From: Tindallia magadiensis
Lineage (GTDB): Bacteria > Bacillota > Clostridia > Peptostreptococcales > Tindalliaceae
DNA length: 64,000 nt
Direction of reading: 5' to 3'
Assembly: GCF_900113635.1 (NCBI RefSeq)
Contig: NZ_FOQA01000004.1
Span: 1-64,000 of the forward strand
Shown here piece after piece: positions 18,529-27,313 of the stretch; the first letter of the stretch is position 1, and each line of letters starts with the position of its first letter. A model generated the notes under the pieces. The model was not told the DNA's origin. It was given only the letters and a program-made list of their open reading frames with translations, and made no database searches. A program made the translations under genes and the position numbers.

Positions 18529-20862
18529 CTATTTTAGATAGGAAGAAGCTTGGTACAGCATTTCTGCCATTTCTGCCATTGTAGTAGCTTCTTTAGGTCT
18601 AAACTCAAAGGTTTCTGCACTTATTAATCCGAGCCCTTTACTGATCGCGATCGCTCCCCAGTATTCTTCTGAAATATTATCTGCATCATTATAATCAAGC
18701 GTGAAAATATGGGTGGCTGCTGATAGTTCTTTATACCCAAGCAGATTAACGATCATCTGTGTCATTTCTTCTCTACTGACATCTGCTTCTCTATGAAATA
18801 TTTCCGGCTTATTATCAATAATTCCATACCTTATGGCCCACTGAATAAATCTAAAATCTTCGTCTTGCTCCATCACATCTTCAAAGTGAACATCCTCTGC
18901 TCCAGCTACCTGATAACGCTGAAAGCCACTGTTTTCTAATAATCTCACCATCATTTTAATAGCATCAATGCGAGCAATCGATTGATCAGGTTCAAAACCA
19001 TCTATATCTAAAATACCTTGCTGTGCTAGTAACTGAGCCGTTCTTTCCACCCAATGCCCACTAATCGCCGCTTCAAACGATTCTTTGTCATTGACAGCTA
19101 TCTTTCTTCCACTATAGTCTATAAAGCTTCCATCTTTTGCATCCAGGTATGATGCTAGAGAAGAACGCTCTGAAGGACGCCAACGATATACCAACCGAAT
19201 ACGCTCCTTTGGATTTTCAGTATTCACATTTTCATTCACTCGAATATAGGCTAGTTCAAGCGTAAATTGATTTTTCAGCAAATCAAGTGCCTGATCAGGC
19301 TTTAACAAATCTTCCTGTGTCGGAAGGGTTAGAGAAGGTGTCCAACGAACTGTATAATTTTTTACTTCTCCTGTATGCCGATCGATGCTAACCATGATGC
19401 TGTTCTCATCATAAACCGCTTTCCCAATGATTCTTGGAAAATGGTAGTTGTATTCTGGTGATATCCATTCCGGTCTATCACCCCATAAACCGCCATCAGT
19501 CATGCTTTGTTCTGTTCTGATTTCTTTTATTAAATACGGATGATGAGTTTCGATTAGTTCTATTGCTTTTTCATATCCCTCTTCCCAGCTCAGTGTTTCA
19601 GAGTCATTCTCTAAACTTGTAATTGGATGATAGTCCCACTGATTGTAAGCAATGATTTCTGCTGTATCCGCATCAATCATTAATCTTCCATTGCTGATTT
19701 CATCTTCCTTTTCTACGGAAAATTCAACCGTCCACGTTTTTCTGCCGGAACTTTCCCAATAACCCTCGCCTTCAGTGTATTGTGAAGTTAGAATAGTAAT
19801 ACTGTCACCAATCATATTTTTTAGTTTTTCTTTCGCTAAGGTTTCTGCATCTTTTTGATTGAGCGGTTGTGAACGTGTTTCTGGTCGGCTAGCTTGTCCA
19901 TAAATTTTCTCTTTCTGTTCACGAGATAAATCGATTTTTGTTGCCTTTTGATCAACCTCGTTACCACTCCAATCTAACATCTTGCCTGAATGGGCATCTA
20001 TCATTCCTGTCATACCATGGTTTTTCAATCGATAAGCAATTCGAAAGTTCTCAGGAACCATTTCGTAGTGAAAGTCACTTCTTAACGGCAAATAAAATAG
20101 TTCTACTTCGGAGTCACCTTCTAAAATGCTTTCTGCTTCGGTTTTATGAATGATGCCTTCCATAGATGGCAATGCTGTTTCCTCATCCCAACGGTGATTG
20201 TAGCTTTTAAGGCTTCCATCGGTTCCATCAATTGTAATATGAATATAATTGGAATCGTATGGAATGTTGTTAAATTCGCCTGTATATTGAAAGGAATAAA
20301 CCGTGGAACTGCCATAGTGACTATAGGCCTCAGACTCAACCTTCGTTGACTGTTCCAACTTTCCTGGAGCTAAGCTCCTGATATAGTCTTCTGCTCTTGT
20401 TCTAGCCTCTGATTTGGTTAATGATAACGGTGCTCTTCCTACATTAGTATACTGGCCAGCATCATAATTCAACTCCAAAATGGCACCTTTAGATGCATCC
20501 AGTGTAATGCTGGCTGTTACATACTCTGCCGGATCGTGGTAATATAAATGAACAACCCACACGTAGTTTTCCGGCCTTTGCCAGTCTCTTCTATATTCCG
20601 TACCTACCTGAAAATCCCGATTCTTCAGATCAATTCCTACGTATTTAGATAAGGTTTTTTCCACAATATCCATCGCCTCTTCACGACTCATTTCCGGTGT
20701 TAGCCCTGGTTCAATATAATTTTGACCAGGTTCCATCAAATACTGATCAGTCATTTCATGGTTATTTTTATAGTTAGGCAACTCTCCTATTGCAAAAATA
20801 TTGATTGTGTTAAACAATAGTAATGTAACGATCATAATTAGTCCATATCCCATTCTTAACAT
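18529..20862 (-). CDS. Secreted YcdB/YcdC-domain protein with C-terminal S-layer homology domains
   Basis: The protein has 777 residues. An N-terminal signal peptide (about 1-25, hydrophobic MIVTLLLFNTINIFA) precedes several YcdB/YcdC (PepSY-like) repeats that alternate EARTRAEDYI-type helices with strands reading YNHRWDE or YSGRKIA. Three S-layer homology segments follow from about residue 620 to the end (DGFEPDQSIARIDAIKMMV; READVSREEMTQMIV; RPKEATTMAEMAEML). SLH domains anchor to pyruvylated secondary wall polymer. The role of the YcdB repeats is unknown. The start has GGAGG 7 bases upstream. It has its own terminator. Confidence 0.88.
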   Translation of the reverse strand: MLRMGYGLIMIVTLLLFNTINIFAIGELPNYKNNHEMTDQYLMEPGQNYIEPGLTPEMSREEAMDIVEKTLSKYVGIDLKNRDFQVGTEYRRDWQRPENYVWVVHLYYHDPAEYVTASITLDASKGAILELNYDAGQYTNVGRAPLSLTKSEARTRAEDYIRSLAPGKLEQSTKVESEAYSHYGSSTVYSFQYTGEFNNIPYDSNYIHITIDGTDGSLKSYNHRWDEETALPSMEGIIHKTEAESILEGDSEVELFYLPLRSDFHYEMVPENFRIAYRLKNHGMTGMIDAHSGKMLDWSGNEVDQKATKIDLSREQKEKIYGQASRPETRSQPLNQKDAETLAKEKLKNMIGDSITILTSQYTEGEGYWESSGRKTWTVEFSVEKEDEISNGRLMIDADTAEIIAYNQWDYHPITSLENDSETLSWEEGYEKAIELIETHHPYLIKEIRTEQSMTDGGLWGDRPEWISPEYNYHFPRIIGKAVYDENSIMVSIDRHTGEVKNYTVRWTPSLTLPTQEDLLKPDQALDLLKNQFTLELAYIRVNENVNTENPKERIRLVYRWRPSERSSLASYLDAKDGSFIDYSGRKIAVNDKESFEAAISGHWVERTAQLLAQQGILDIDGFEPDQSIARIDAIKMMVRLLENSGFQRYQVAGAEDVHFEDVMEQDEDFRFIQWAIRYGIIDNKPEIFHREADVSREEMTQMIVNLLGYKELSAATHIFTLDYNDADNISEEYWGAIAISKGLGLISAETFEFRPKEATTMAEMAEMLYQASSYLK

Positions 20863-21141
20863 TTTTCATCCTCCATTCTTATCATTATCTTTTCTTAATC
20901 TTTCCTTAAAATTTTTATTCACTGCTATTCTTTTTTAACGGATTTTTCTTTATCCCGTAACGCATCCAGCCCTCTCTACGGGAGCTAATGCTCTACCATA
21001 ATCTAAGAATCATATTTATATACGTTCATCGCCAAAAGAAAGTTGCATTCCGCTGAAGATTTTTCTTAGAAAATGCGTTATACTATGGATGATGTTAAAA
21101 TATATTTTATCTGTTTTATCCGCAAAAGGGAGGCACCATCT
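20863..21141. other. Divergent intergenic region with a stem-loop
   Basis: This 279-base region separates the SLH gene (minus) from the AI-2E transporter gene (plus). It holds the inverted repeat CCCGTA/TACGGG (20958-20980) next to a short AGCT-containing hairpin, and a TATACT hexamer near 21080 that could be the -10 of the transporter. The hairpin could belong to a leader RNA of the SLH gene. It does not match any riboswitch consensus I can recall. Confidence 0.4.
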
Positions 21142-22371
21142 ATGGAAATTGAAACCTTGCTAGAAATGTTAGATACTGGTCTATTTGCATCTTTTCTGTC
21201 CAAAATACTACTCATTTCAATTCTGATTTTTATCTTAACAGCCATTTATTATTTAATACATATCGGAAATCGCCATCTTGATCCCAGAAAAAGGTTGTTA
21301 TTCACTTCAGATCATTTTAAAGCCTTGCTCTTATTTTCTTTAGGTTTCACCCTGATTTTCTGGCTTTATCTCAGGCGTCATGCAATCCTTCCGATGCTAA
21401 CACCTTTTATTATTTCTGCTATTATCGCTTATGCTTTTTCTCCAGTTATTAAATGGATTATGAAAGTAACAAAGCTTTCTAGAGCATGGGCTGTTTTGGT
21501 TCTTTTTTTATCCGGCATCTTTTTATTCTTTGTTCTTTTTTATACATTACTGCCGAACGTTGCTGAAGAGCTAAGACGTTTAGGTGAAAGACTCCCTGAT
21601 TTTAGCATGGCTCTGTACCATGGCTTTGAAACCTGGTATCAAAACACCTTAATGGGTGTAGATTTCCTCCCTGAACATCCTCAGGAAATCTTGGAATTTT
21701 TCAACTTGAATCTCAGCACTATTACAAACTTCCTTTTCCAAACTATAGGAAACATCGCTACCCAGTTTGGCTCCTTTTTATCAAGCCTTGTTTACATTGT
21801 CACCATTCCTGTCTTAACTTTTTATTTTATGAAGGATGAAGAAAAAATTGGTGATTTTATCAAAGGTTCTGTTCCTATCTGTCTTCAAAGCTGGGTATTT
21901 CCACTTTCAAGACAAGTAGACAAGGTGCTAAGTGGTTTTATCCGAGGTCAGTTATTAGTCGCTTTGTTTGTTGGGGTAGCCAGCGGTATTTCTTTAATTA
22001 TTTTACAGGTTGAATTTGCCATACTAATTGGAATTATTGCCGGTATCACTAATGTAATCCCCTATCTGGGTCCCATCATGGGAGGAGTTCCGGCGGCCGT
22101 TATCGCCTTCCTGGACAGTCCTATGAAAGCATTGTGGGTAGTGCTTGCCTTTGTCGTCATCCAACAAACAGAAAGCAGCGTAGTATCTCCTCGCATTGTA
22201 GGGCAACGAGTTGGACTGCATCCTACCATGATTATTTTGGCGTTGCTTGTCGGTGGTTCCTTATGGGGATTTGTCGGCTTGCTCATCGCTGTCCCGCTAG
22301 CGGCCATCTTAAAGGTATTTATTGCGGCCGCTATACGCTGGAGCAAACATCACCTGCCTGAAATATTTTAG
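21142..22371 (+). CDS. AI-2E family transporter (UPF0118 permease)
   Basis: This integral membrane protein has 409 residues and about eight TM helices. The signature sequences are FYFMKDEEKIGDF, LSGFIRGQLLVALFVG, ITNVIPYLGPIMGG and VVSPRIVGQRVGLHPTMII. Family members include the AI-2 exporter TqsA and Na+/H+ antiporter-like proteins, so the substrate is not defined. The start at 21142 is favoured because GGGAGG is 8 bases upstream. It ends in the terminator hairpin. Confidence 0.9.
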   Translation: MEIETLLEMLDTGLFASFLSKILLISILIFILTAIYYLIHIGNRHLDPRKRLLFTSDHFKALLLFSLGFTLIFWLYLRRHAILPMLTPFIISAIIAYAFSPVIKWIMKVTKLSRAWAVLVLFLSGIFLFFVLFYTLLPNVAEELRRLGERLPDFSMALYHGFETWYQNTLMGVDFLPEHPQEILEFFNLNLSTITNFLFQTIGNIATQFGSFLSSLVYIVTIPVLTFYFMKDEEKIGDFIKGSVPICLQSWVFPLSRQVDKVLSGFIRGQLLVALFVGVASGISLIILQVEFAILIGIIAGITNVIPYLGPIMGGVPAAVIAFLDSPMKALWVVLAFVVIQQTESSVVSPRIVGQRVGLHPTMIILALLVGGSLWGFVGLLIAVPLAAILKVFIAAAIRWSKHHLPEIF

Positions 22372-22400
22372 GAGATTGCTAATAGCAATCTCCTTTTTTT
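22371..22400 (+). terminator. Intrinsic terminator after the AI-2E transporter gene
   Basis: GGAGATTGCT pairs perfectly with AGCAATCTCC around an AAT loop, followed by seven T. The transporter stop codon is at the base of the stem. Confidence 0.95.
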
Positions 22401-22412
22401 ATGCTTACGATA

Positions 22413-23531
22413 CTAAACAAATTCTTCAATTCTAATCCCACGATTCTCTTTCTGCGCTAAATCCAACACCGTGTTATCTTCCAGCCGTACCATCGGTCGA
22501 TAAATCTGGTTTTTAGGCACAAAAATAATTTCACCTTTCCGCATATCTTCTAACAAAACTTGTTGTCCTATGAACAATGTCCCTATCCGATTCAAAAATA
22601 AATACAGAATGGATGGGTCAAGCTTTTCTGTATACTCTGTCTCTAAAATCTGAATCACTTCAAAAGGAGTCATTTTTTCACGATAGGGTCTCTTGGAAGT
22701 CATGGCATTATAAACATCAGAAATGGCAATAATGCGTGAAAAATAAGGAATTTCATTTCCTTTTAGCCCTTTTGGATATCCACTTCCATCCATTCTTTCA
22801 TGATGATGAAGTATTCCTTTTAGCACCTTATCGGATAAAAAATCAAACCTTTTTATGGCTTCATAACTATACACCACATGCTTTTTTACTTCTTCGTACT
22901 CCGGATCCGTCAAATTTCTTTTTAGGTTCATGACTTTTTCCGGTACTTTCATTTTTCCTATATCAATTAGCAAAGCTGTCATTGTTAGCTCTGTCAATTC
23001 ATCATCAGCCATCCCCAACCAGCGTCCAATCAAATGACTAGTCAAAGCTACATTATGCGAATGGGTGTAGGTAGCATCATCCATATTTCTCACTTTCTGC
23101 ATTAATTGAATCACGTTTATATCCGCATCAAAAGCTACCAATGTATCCTGCAACCGTTCTTCTATTGCTTCTTGGGGAACTTCCTGGTTTAACAATATTT
23201 TTTGAAACTCATCCTTTAGATTTTCGCATTGTTCATCAAATTTTTTAATAAATTCTTTTACTTGCTTCTCCTGTTTTGTTTCTACTTTTTCCGTCCTTAT
23301 TTCCGTTGGCTGTTGATCTTCTGCTTGTACCACCTGAGGCAAGCGAACATTAAACATCATCACTTCATGTTGCATCAACATTTCGATAACCCGTTCCACA
23401 TCTTCTATTATTTGGCCTTTCGGTATAAGTACCATTCCCTGCTTGCTGTAAATATCCTGGTCCACCATCATTCCAGCTTCTAGTTCACTAATCATGACGG
23501 TCTTGGATTGCGGATATATTACCTCTCCCAT
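22413..23531 (-). CDS. HD-GYP domain protein with an altered HD motif
   Basis: The protein has 372 residues. Residues 1-65 form a DUF3391-like region, followed by a charged linker with coiled-coil character (70-120) and an HD-GYP domain (about 130-330). HHHERMDGSGYPKG at 242-255 is the GYP signature, and DVYNAMTSKRPYR is conserved. The HD signature reads LLIDIGK: the usual His is Ile189 while Asp190 remains. HD-GYP proteins hydrolyse c-di-GMP. Loss of a metal-binding His may reduce or change activity, so a sensor or non-catalytic role is possible. A GGDEF protein is encoded nearby. It follows a nitroreductase gene by 29 bases. Confidence 0.88.
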   Translation of the reverse strand: MGEVIYPQSKTVMISELEAGMMVDQDIYSKQGMVLIPKGQIIEDVERVIEMLMQHEVMMFNVRLPQVVQAEDQQPTEIRTEKVETKQEKQVKEFIKKFDEQCENLKDEFQKILLNQEVPQEAIEERLQDTLVAFDADINVIQLMQKVRNMDDATYTHSHNVALTSHLIGRWLGMADDELTELTMTALLIDIGKMKVPEKVMNLKRNLTDPEYEEVKKHVVYSYEAIKRFDFLSDKVLKGILHHHERMDGSGYPKGLKGNEIPYFSRIIAISDVYNAMTSKRPYREKMTPFEVIQILETEYTEKLDPSILYLFLNRIGTLFIGQQVLLEDMRKGEIIFVPKNQIYRPMVRLEDNTVLDLAQKENRGIRIEEFV

Positions 23532-23560
23532 AACACTTCCCCCTGTACATTTCTTAGTAT

Positions 23561-24133
23561 CTATTTATTTAAGACAATTTCCTCTAAAGATCTCTTTGGC
23601 ACGTAATGATTTCCTTCCTGATCGCGATAATATTTCATATCGCCGCTTTCTTCCACTGGAACCATCACAACATTTTCCACAGGTTTTCCCAGAGCTATTA
23701 CCATAATGATTTCATACTGTTGTGGTAAATCAATCTCTTTTGCCAAGCTTTTTCTATCAACTGACCCAAACATACAGCCACCATAACCTGCTTCTGTCGC
23801 TGCCAATAAGATGGTTTGTGCTGCCAATCCATGGTCCCACCAGTAGTGGTTGCTGATCTTTGTATCGGCTAGCATCACGATATAAGCCGTCGGCTTTTCG
23901 CCCTCTGAGGGTCCGTCCCAGTCCTTTAATGCGCCTGCCCATTTCAAATGTGGAAAAATCAATTGATTTGATTCCTTCTCACAAGACAAGTAATATTTTA
24001 ACGGTTGATTATTTTGCCCTGAACTGGTCATTCGTGCTAAATCAACCCATTCTAACAGTTGCTGTTTTTTTATTCCTTCTTTCTGATTGAATCTTCGATA
24101 GGTGCGGTTTTTCATTACCAAATCCTTAATCAT
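23561..24133 (-). CDS. Small nitroreductase family protein
   Basis: This 190-residue FMN-dependent oxidoreductase has the N-terminal NRTYRRFNQ flavin-binding motif, the central DHGLAAQTILLAATEAGYGG segment, and the GKPVENVVMVPVEESGDMKYYRD tail typical of the short clostridial nitroreductases. The substrate is not known. The start at 24133 follows GGAGGAAAATT. It lies between the PAS-GGDEF gene (76 bases upstream) and the HD-GYP gene, probably in one transcript. It is different in length and sequence from the nitroreductase at 9086. Confidence 0.88.
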   Translation of the reverse strand: MIKDLVMKNRTYRRFNQKEGIKKQQLLEWVDLARMTSSGQNNQPLKYYLSCEKESNQLIFPHLKWAGALKDWDGPSEGEKPTAYIVMLADTKISNHYWWDHGLAAQTILLAATEAGYGGCMFGSVDRKSLAKEIDLPQQYEIIMVIALGKPVENVVMVPVEESGDMKYYRDQEGNHYVPKRSLEEIVLNK

Positions 24134-24209
24134 AATTTTCCTCCTTTATGTATCAATCATCTTTCATTTTATTATATCGCATTGTTCAACTATTTTACTG
24201 CTTGCCGAA

Positions 24210-25778
24210 CTAATTTTTCAAAGATTGAATTCTTCTCCCCTTTGCCAGATACATTTCTTCCTCTGCCTTCTGAATCAAACTATTTAAAGACTCTTCTTTT
24301 TTTTCTTTAACAGCCATACCTATTGATATACTAAGTCTTACCGGATCAAAAGAATCCTCTTCACAGTTTTCTTTGACTCGACGAAGGATGGTTTTTGCTT
24401 GTTCTTTATCTGTATTTGGTAAAAGTATCGCAAATTCGTCCCCTCCCCAGCGAGCAACCACATCTGATTTACGGCAGCTCTTCTCCAAGATTCGACTAAT
24501 CCGTATCAATAGCTCATCTCCCACAAAATGACCATATCTGTCATTTGCTAGTTTTAAGTTATCAACATCACCAATCATGACTGTAATTGGTACGTATTCA
24601 GCCTGATCCAAACGTAGAGCTTCCTTTTCAAAATAGGCCCGATTATACAAACCTGTCAATTTATCGTGAAAACTAAGATAGCGCAATTCCTCTTCATCTT
24701 CTTTTTGCTTTGTTATATCGGTATATATGCCAAAACCACCTTTGGCTTCATTGTCAATCGTTACCAGCATTCCTTTTATCTTTAGGTACTTTTTTTTATG
24801 ATCCCTACTATAGCGAATCCCTTCCGTGACTATATTTTCACCATCCATTACAGCTTCTGTAATCTTTTCAGCTTCTTCCCTCTTCTCATTTTTACAAACA
24901 ACATCATCAACGTCTTTCCCTTTAATCTCCTCTAAGCTATATCCAAAAATATCCTTAAATGAATCGTTAATATCAATGACCCGATGATGATTATCAAATA
25001 AAACAATCCCATCTGAAGAGTTCTTAAAAAGTGTTTCCATGAATTTTCTTTGTTCATCTACCTGAGCTTTTGCTTTCTTTTGATCATCAATATCTCTAGC
25101 CGTCGCATACAGAACATTTTCCTCTATCGATATAACGGCACTCCATGAAACCCAACGATAGGCTTGTTTTCCGATTTTGATTCGAGTCTCTAGGTTTTCT
25201 TCCTTATGTCCAGTTAACACCTTTTGCATCGCCAATTCAAAGCTTTGAGCATCTTCCGGGTGAATCCAATCAATGATGTTTTTTGATAACAGTTCTTTAT
25301 GCTGAACATGAAATTTTTTTACCCAAGCTTCGTTAATATCTAAAATAAATCCACTTTTATCCAGAATACACATCATCTCAACTGACAGGCTATAAAAACG
25401 ACTAAACCTTTCTTCCATCCTGCGTTGATCTGTTTTATCCTGAGCACAACTAAGAACCTGAACCACCTTTTCTTCTTTTATAATAGGAGTAAGCCTTGTT
25501 TCTACTTGTCTTATATCACCAAGAACATTAACCGTGGCTTGATAATGAACTGTTTTTTTCTCTTGAATGCAGGGATCATAATAAGACGATAATAACTTAC
25601 CATGAATATCACCATATACCTCTTCCGGTGTTTTCCCCATTACTTCTTCAAGCTCAAGACCTGTTACATTACTATAGGCTTTATTAATTTGATTGTAACG
25701 AACTTTGCCATCATCTCCAACATCCATGAGGGCTGTTATATCATGAGTCGCTTTTAACAGTAAGGATATTGCGTCCAT
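24210..25778 (-). CDS. Multi-PAS diguanylate cyclase (PAS-PAS-PAS-GGDEF)
   Basis: The protein has 522 residues. Three PAS domains (about 10-105, 115-230 and 235-350) precede a GGDEF domain (about 360-520). The active site is intact (ARWGGDEFAILLP), and an RKSD inhibitory site lies five residues upstream. It should synthesise c-di-GMP and be subject to product inhibition. No TM segment is visible, so sensing is cytoplasmic. The start at 25778 has AAAGGAG 6 bases upstream. It may be co-transcribed with the nitroreductase and HD-GYP genes, giving opposed or balanced c-di-GMP functions in one unit. Confidence 0.92.
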   Translation of the reverse strand: MDAISLLLKATHDITALMDVGDDGKVRYNQINKAYSNVTGLELEEVMGKTPEEVYGDIHGKLLSSYYDPCIQEKKTVHYQATVNVLGDIRQVETRLTPIIKEEKVVQVLSCAQDKTDQRRMEERFSRFYSLSVEMMCILDKSGFILDINEAWVKKFHVQHKELLSKNIIDWIHPEDAQSFELAMQKVLTGHKEENLETRIKIGKQAYRWVSWSAVISIEENVLYATARDIDDQKKAKAQVDEQRKFMETLFKNSSDGIVLFDNHHRVIDINDSFKDIFGYSLEEIKGKDVDDVVCKNEKREEAEKITEAVMDGENIVTEGIRYSRDHKKKYLKIKGMLVTIDNEAKGGFGIYTDITKQKEDEEELRYLSFHDKLTGLYNRAYFEKEALRLDQAEYVPITVMIGDVDNLKLANDRYGHFVGDELLIRISRILEKSCRKSDVVARWGGDEFAILLPNTDKEQAKTILRRVKENCEEDSFDPVRLSISIGMAVKEKKEESLNSLIQKAEEEMYLAKGRRIQSLKN

Positions 25779-25975
25779 AGTACGCTCCTTTTTTTCTTTT
25801 TGCGTTTCCATCCGTTATATACCCTATTAACCTTTTAAGAATCCGCTTATTTTGTTGTGATTATTCACATTATACAATAAATTCTTTGAAGAAAGAAGGT
25901 GTTTTCCTAACTCTCTAAATTCAAGCACTTCAAAGCTTGCTAGATAATCTCTCTAGAAAGGCTTCTTATCATAGC

Positions 25976-26001
25976 GTTTAGCAAACAGGCGATTCGGGTA
26001 G
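25976..26001 (+). promoter_or_regulatory. Candidate sigma-B/sigma-F-like promoter of the baeRF gene
   Basis: GTTTAG (25976-25981), a 14-base spacer and GGGTAG (25996-26001) resemble the sigma-B consensus GTTTAA-N14-GGGTAT, and partly that of sigma-F. No good sigma-A promoter is seen in front of this gene. The start codon is 49 bases downstream. Confidence 0.5.
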
Positions 26002-26049
26002 TGTATAAAAAAATAAGTAAATGAATCTTATTTGTAAAGGGGGAGCCAA

Positions 26050-27204
26050 ATGAAATCGTTCACTAAGGAAGACTTACAAGAGCTAATGAATATCAAAGAA
26101 AGTCCCTGTATTTCCTTTTTCTTACCAACTGATCCCATAGGTACAGAAGCACAACAAAACCGAATTCGGTTAAAAAACCTCACCCGTCAGGCCGAAGAAC
26201 AGTTGAAAGAAAGCGGTTGTCGGCATAATGAAGTTTCTAAACTACTCAGTCCTATTGATACACTCTTAAACGATAGCATTTTTTGGAGCCATCAACAAGA
26301 CGGACTGGCTATTTTTGTCAGCCCTAATGAATTTCGATATTATCGCTTACCCTTAAGCTTTAACATGCTCACGGAAGTCGGCCAACAGTTTCATCTTAAA
26401 CCTTTAATGCCTCTCTTAACACAAGATCATCAGTTTTATCTATTAACACTGAGTCAAAATCAAATTCGTCTTTTTCAAGGATCACCTCATAGCATCTATC
26501 CATTAGATCTGGATGGTATTCCCGAAAGCCTTAGTGAAGCACTTCGTTACGACGACTTAGAAAAGCAGTTGCAATTTAACACTCGCTCACCACAAGGTGG
26601 TGACGGGAAACGTGCAGCTTCCTTCCATGGTCAAGGAATTGGTATGGAAAATACTAAGAAAGATTTATTGCAATTTTTCCACAAGGTAGATAAAGGAATT
26701 CAGGAAAAAATGACGCAACCAGAATCTCCGTTAGTTTTAGCAGGCGTCGAATATTTGTTTCCTATCTATCGAGAAGCTAACACTTATCCCCAACTGGTAG
26801 ATACTGGCATCACTGGTAATCCTGAAGATATGACCCTCAAGAAACTTCATCAGGAATCCTTAAAAGTGGTTCTACCTCTCTATCAACAGTCACAAGAAAA
26901 AGCGCTTCATCAATTTGCAGAACTCGAAGGAACCGGTAGAGCTTCACGCCAATTAGAAGATATTGTATTAGCATCTTTGCACGGAAGAATCGAAACCATT
27001 TTTGTTTTAAAAGGAGCTCAATGTTGGGGAACCGTTAATGACAATTCTACAAAAGTTATTCTGGATGATGAGCCTGCTCCAGAAAATAAAGACTTATTTA
27101 ATTTAGCCGCTCAACAGACTTATCTAAATAACGGTAGTGTCTATGTGCTTTCTGCTGAAGAAATGCCAGGAAACAGTACATTAGCAGCTGTTTTCCGCTA
27201 CTAA
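26050..27204 (+). CDS. baeRF-family protein (bacterial archaeo-eukaryotic release factor-like)
   Basis: This 384-residue cytoplasmic protein begins with a sequence characteristic of the baeRF family: CISFFLPTDPIGTEAQQNRI followed by LKNLTRQAEEQL. The middle part reads GLAIFVSPNEFRYYRLP and FYLLTLSQNQIRLFQGS. The C-terminal third (about 245-384) would be the eRF1 domain 3-like part. Comparative genomics has linked baeRF proteins to ribosome-associated stress or rescue, but the exact function is unproven. The classic GGQ tripeptide is not evident. The gene has a strong GGGGGAG site, stands alone on the plus strand, and ends in a GC-rich hairpin. Confidence 0.72.
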   Translation: MKSFTKEDLQELMNIKESPCISFFLPTDPIGTEAQQNRIRLKNLTRQAEEQLKESGCRHNEVSKLLSPIDTLLNDSIFWSHQQDGLAIFVSPNEFRYYRLPLSFNMLTEVGQQFHLKPLMPLLTQDHQFYLLTLSQNQIRLFQGSPHSIYPLDLDGIPESLSEALRYDDLEKQLQFNTRSPQGGDGKRAASFHGQGIGMENTKKDLLQFFHKVDKGIQEKMTQPESPLVLAGVEYLFPIYREANTYPQLVDTGITGNPEDMTLKKLHQESLKVVLPLYQQSQEKALHQFAELEGTGRASRQLEDIVLASLHGRIETIFVLKGAQCWGTVNDNSTKVILDDEPAPENKDLFNLAAQQTYLNNGSVYVLSAEEMPGNSTLAAVFRY

Positions 27205-27260
27205 TCCTAAATTTATACCTTCACCTTTAGACCTGCTGTAAAACCTTATCTACTTAGTCT

Positions 27261-27291
27261 TAAACCCCTCCCAACAAATGGGAGGGGTTTA
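27261..27291. terminator. Convergent terminator between the baeRF and radical SAM genes
   Basis: TAAACCCCTCCCA pairs with TGGGAGGGGTTTA around a 5-base loop. The T-tract is weak on both sides, but the hairpin is very stable and lies between two convergent genes. Confidence 0.8.
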
Positions 27292-27313
27292 ACGTTTATT
27301 GCTTTTCAAAAAT

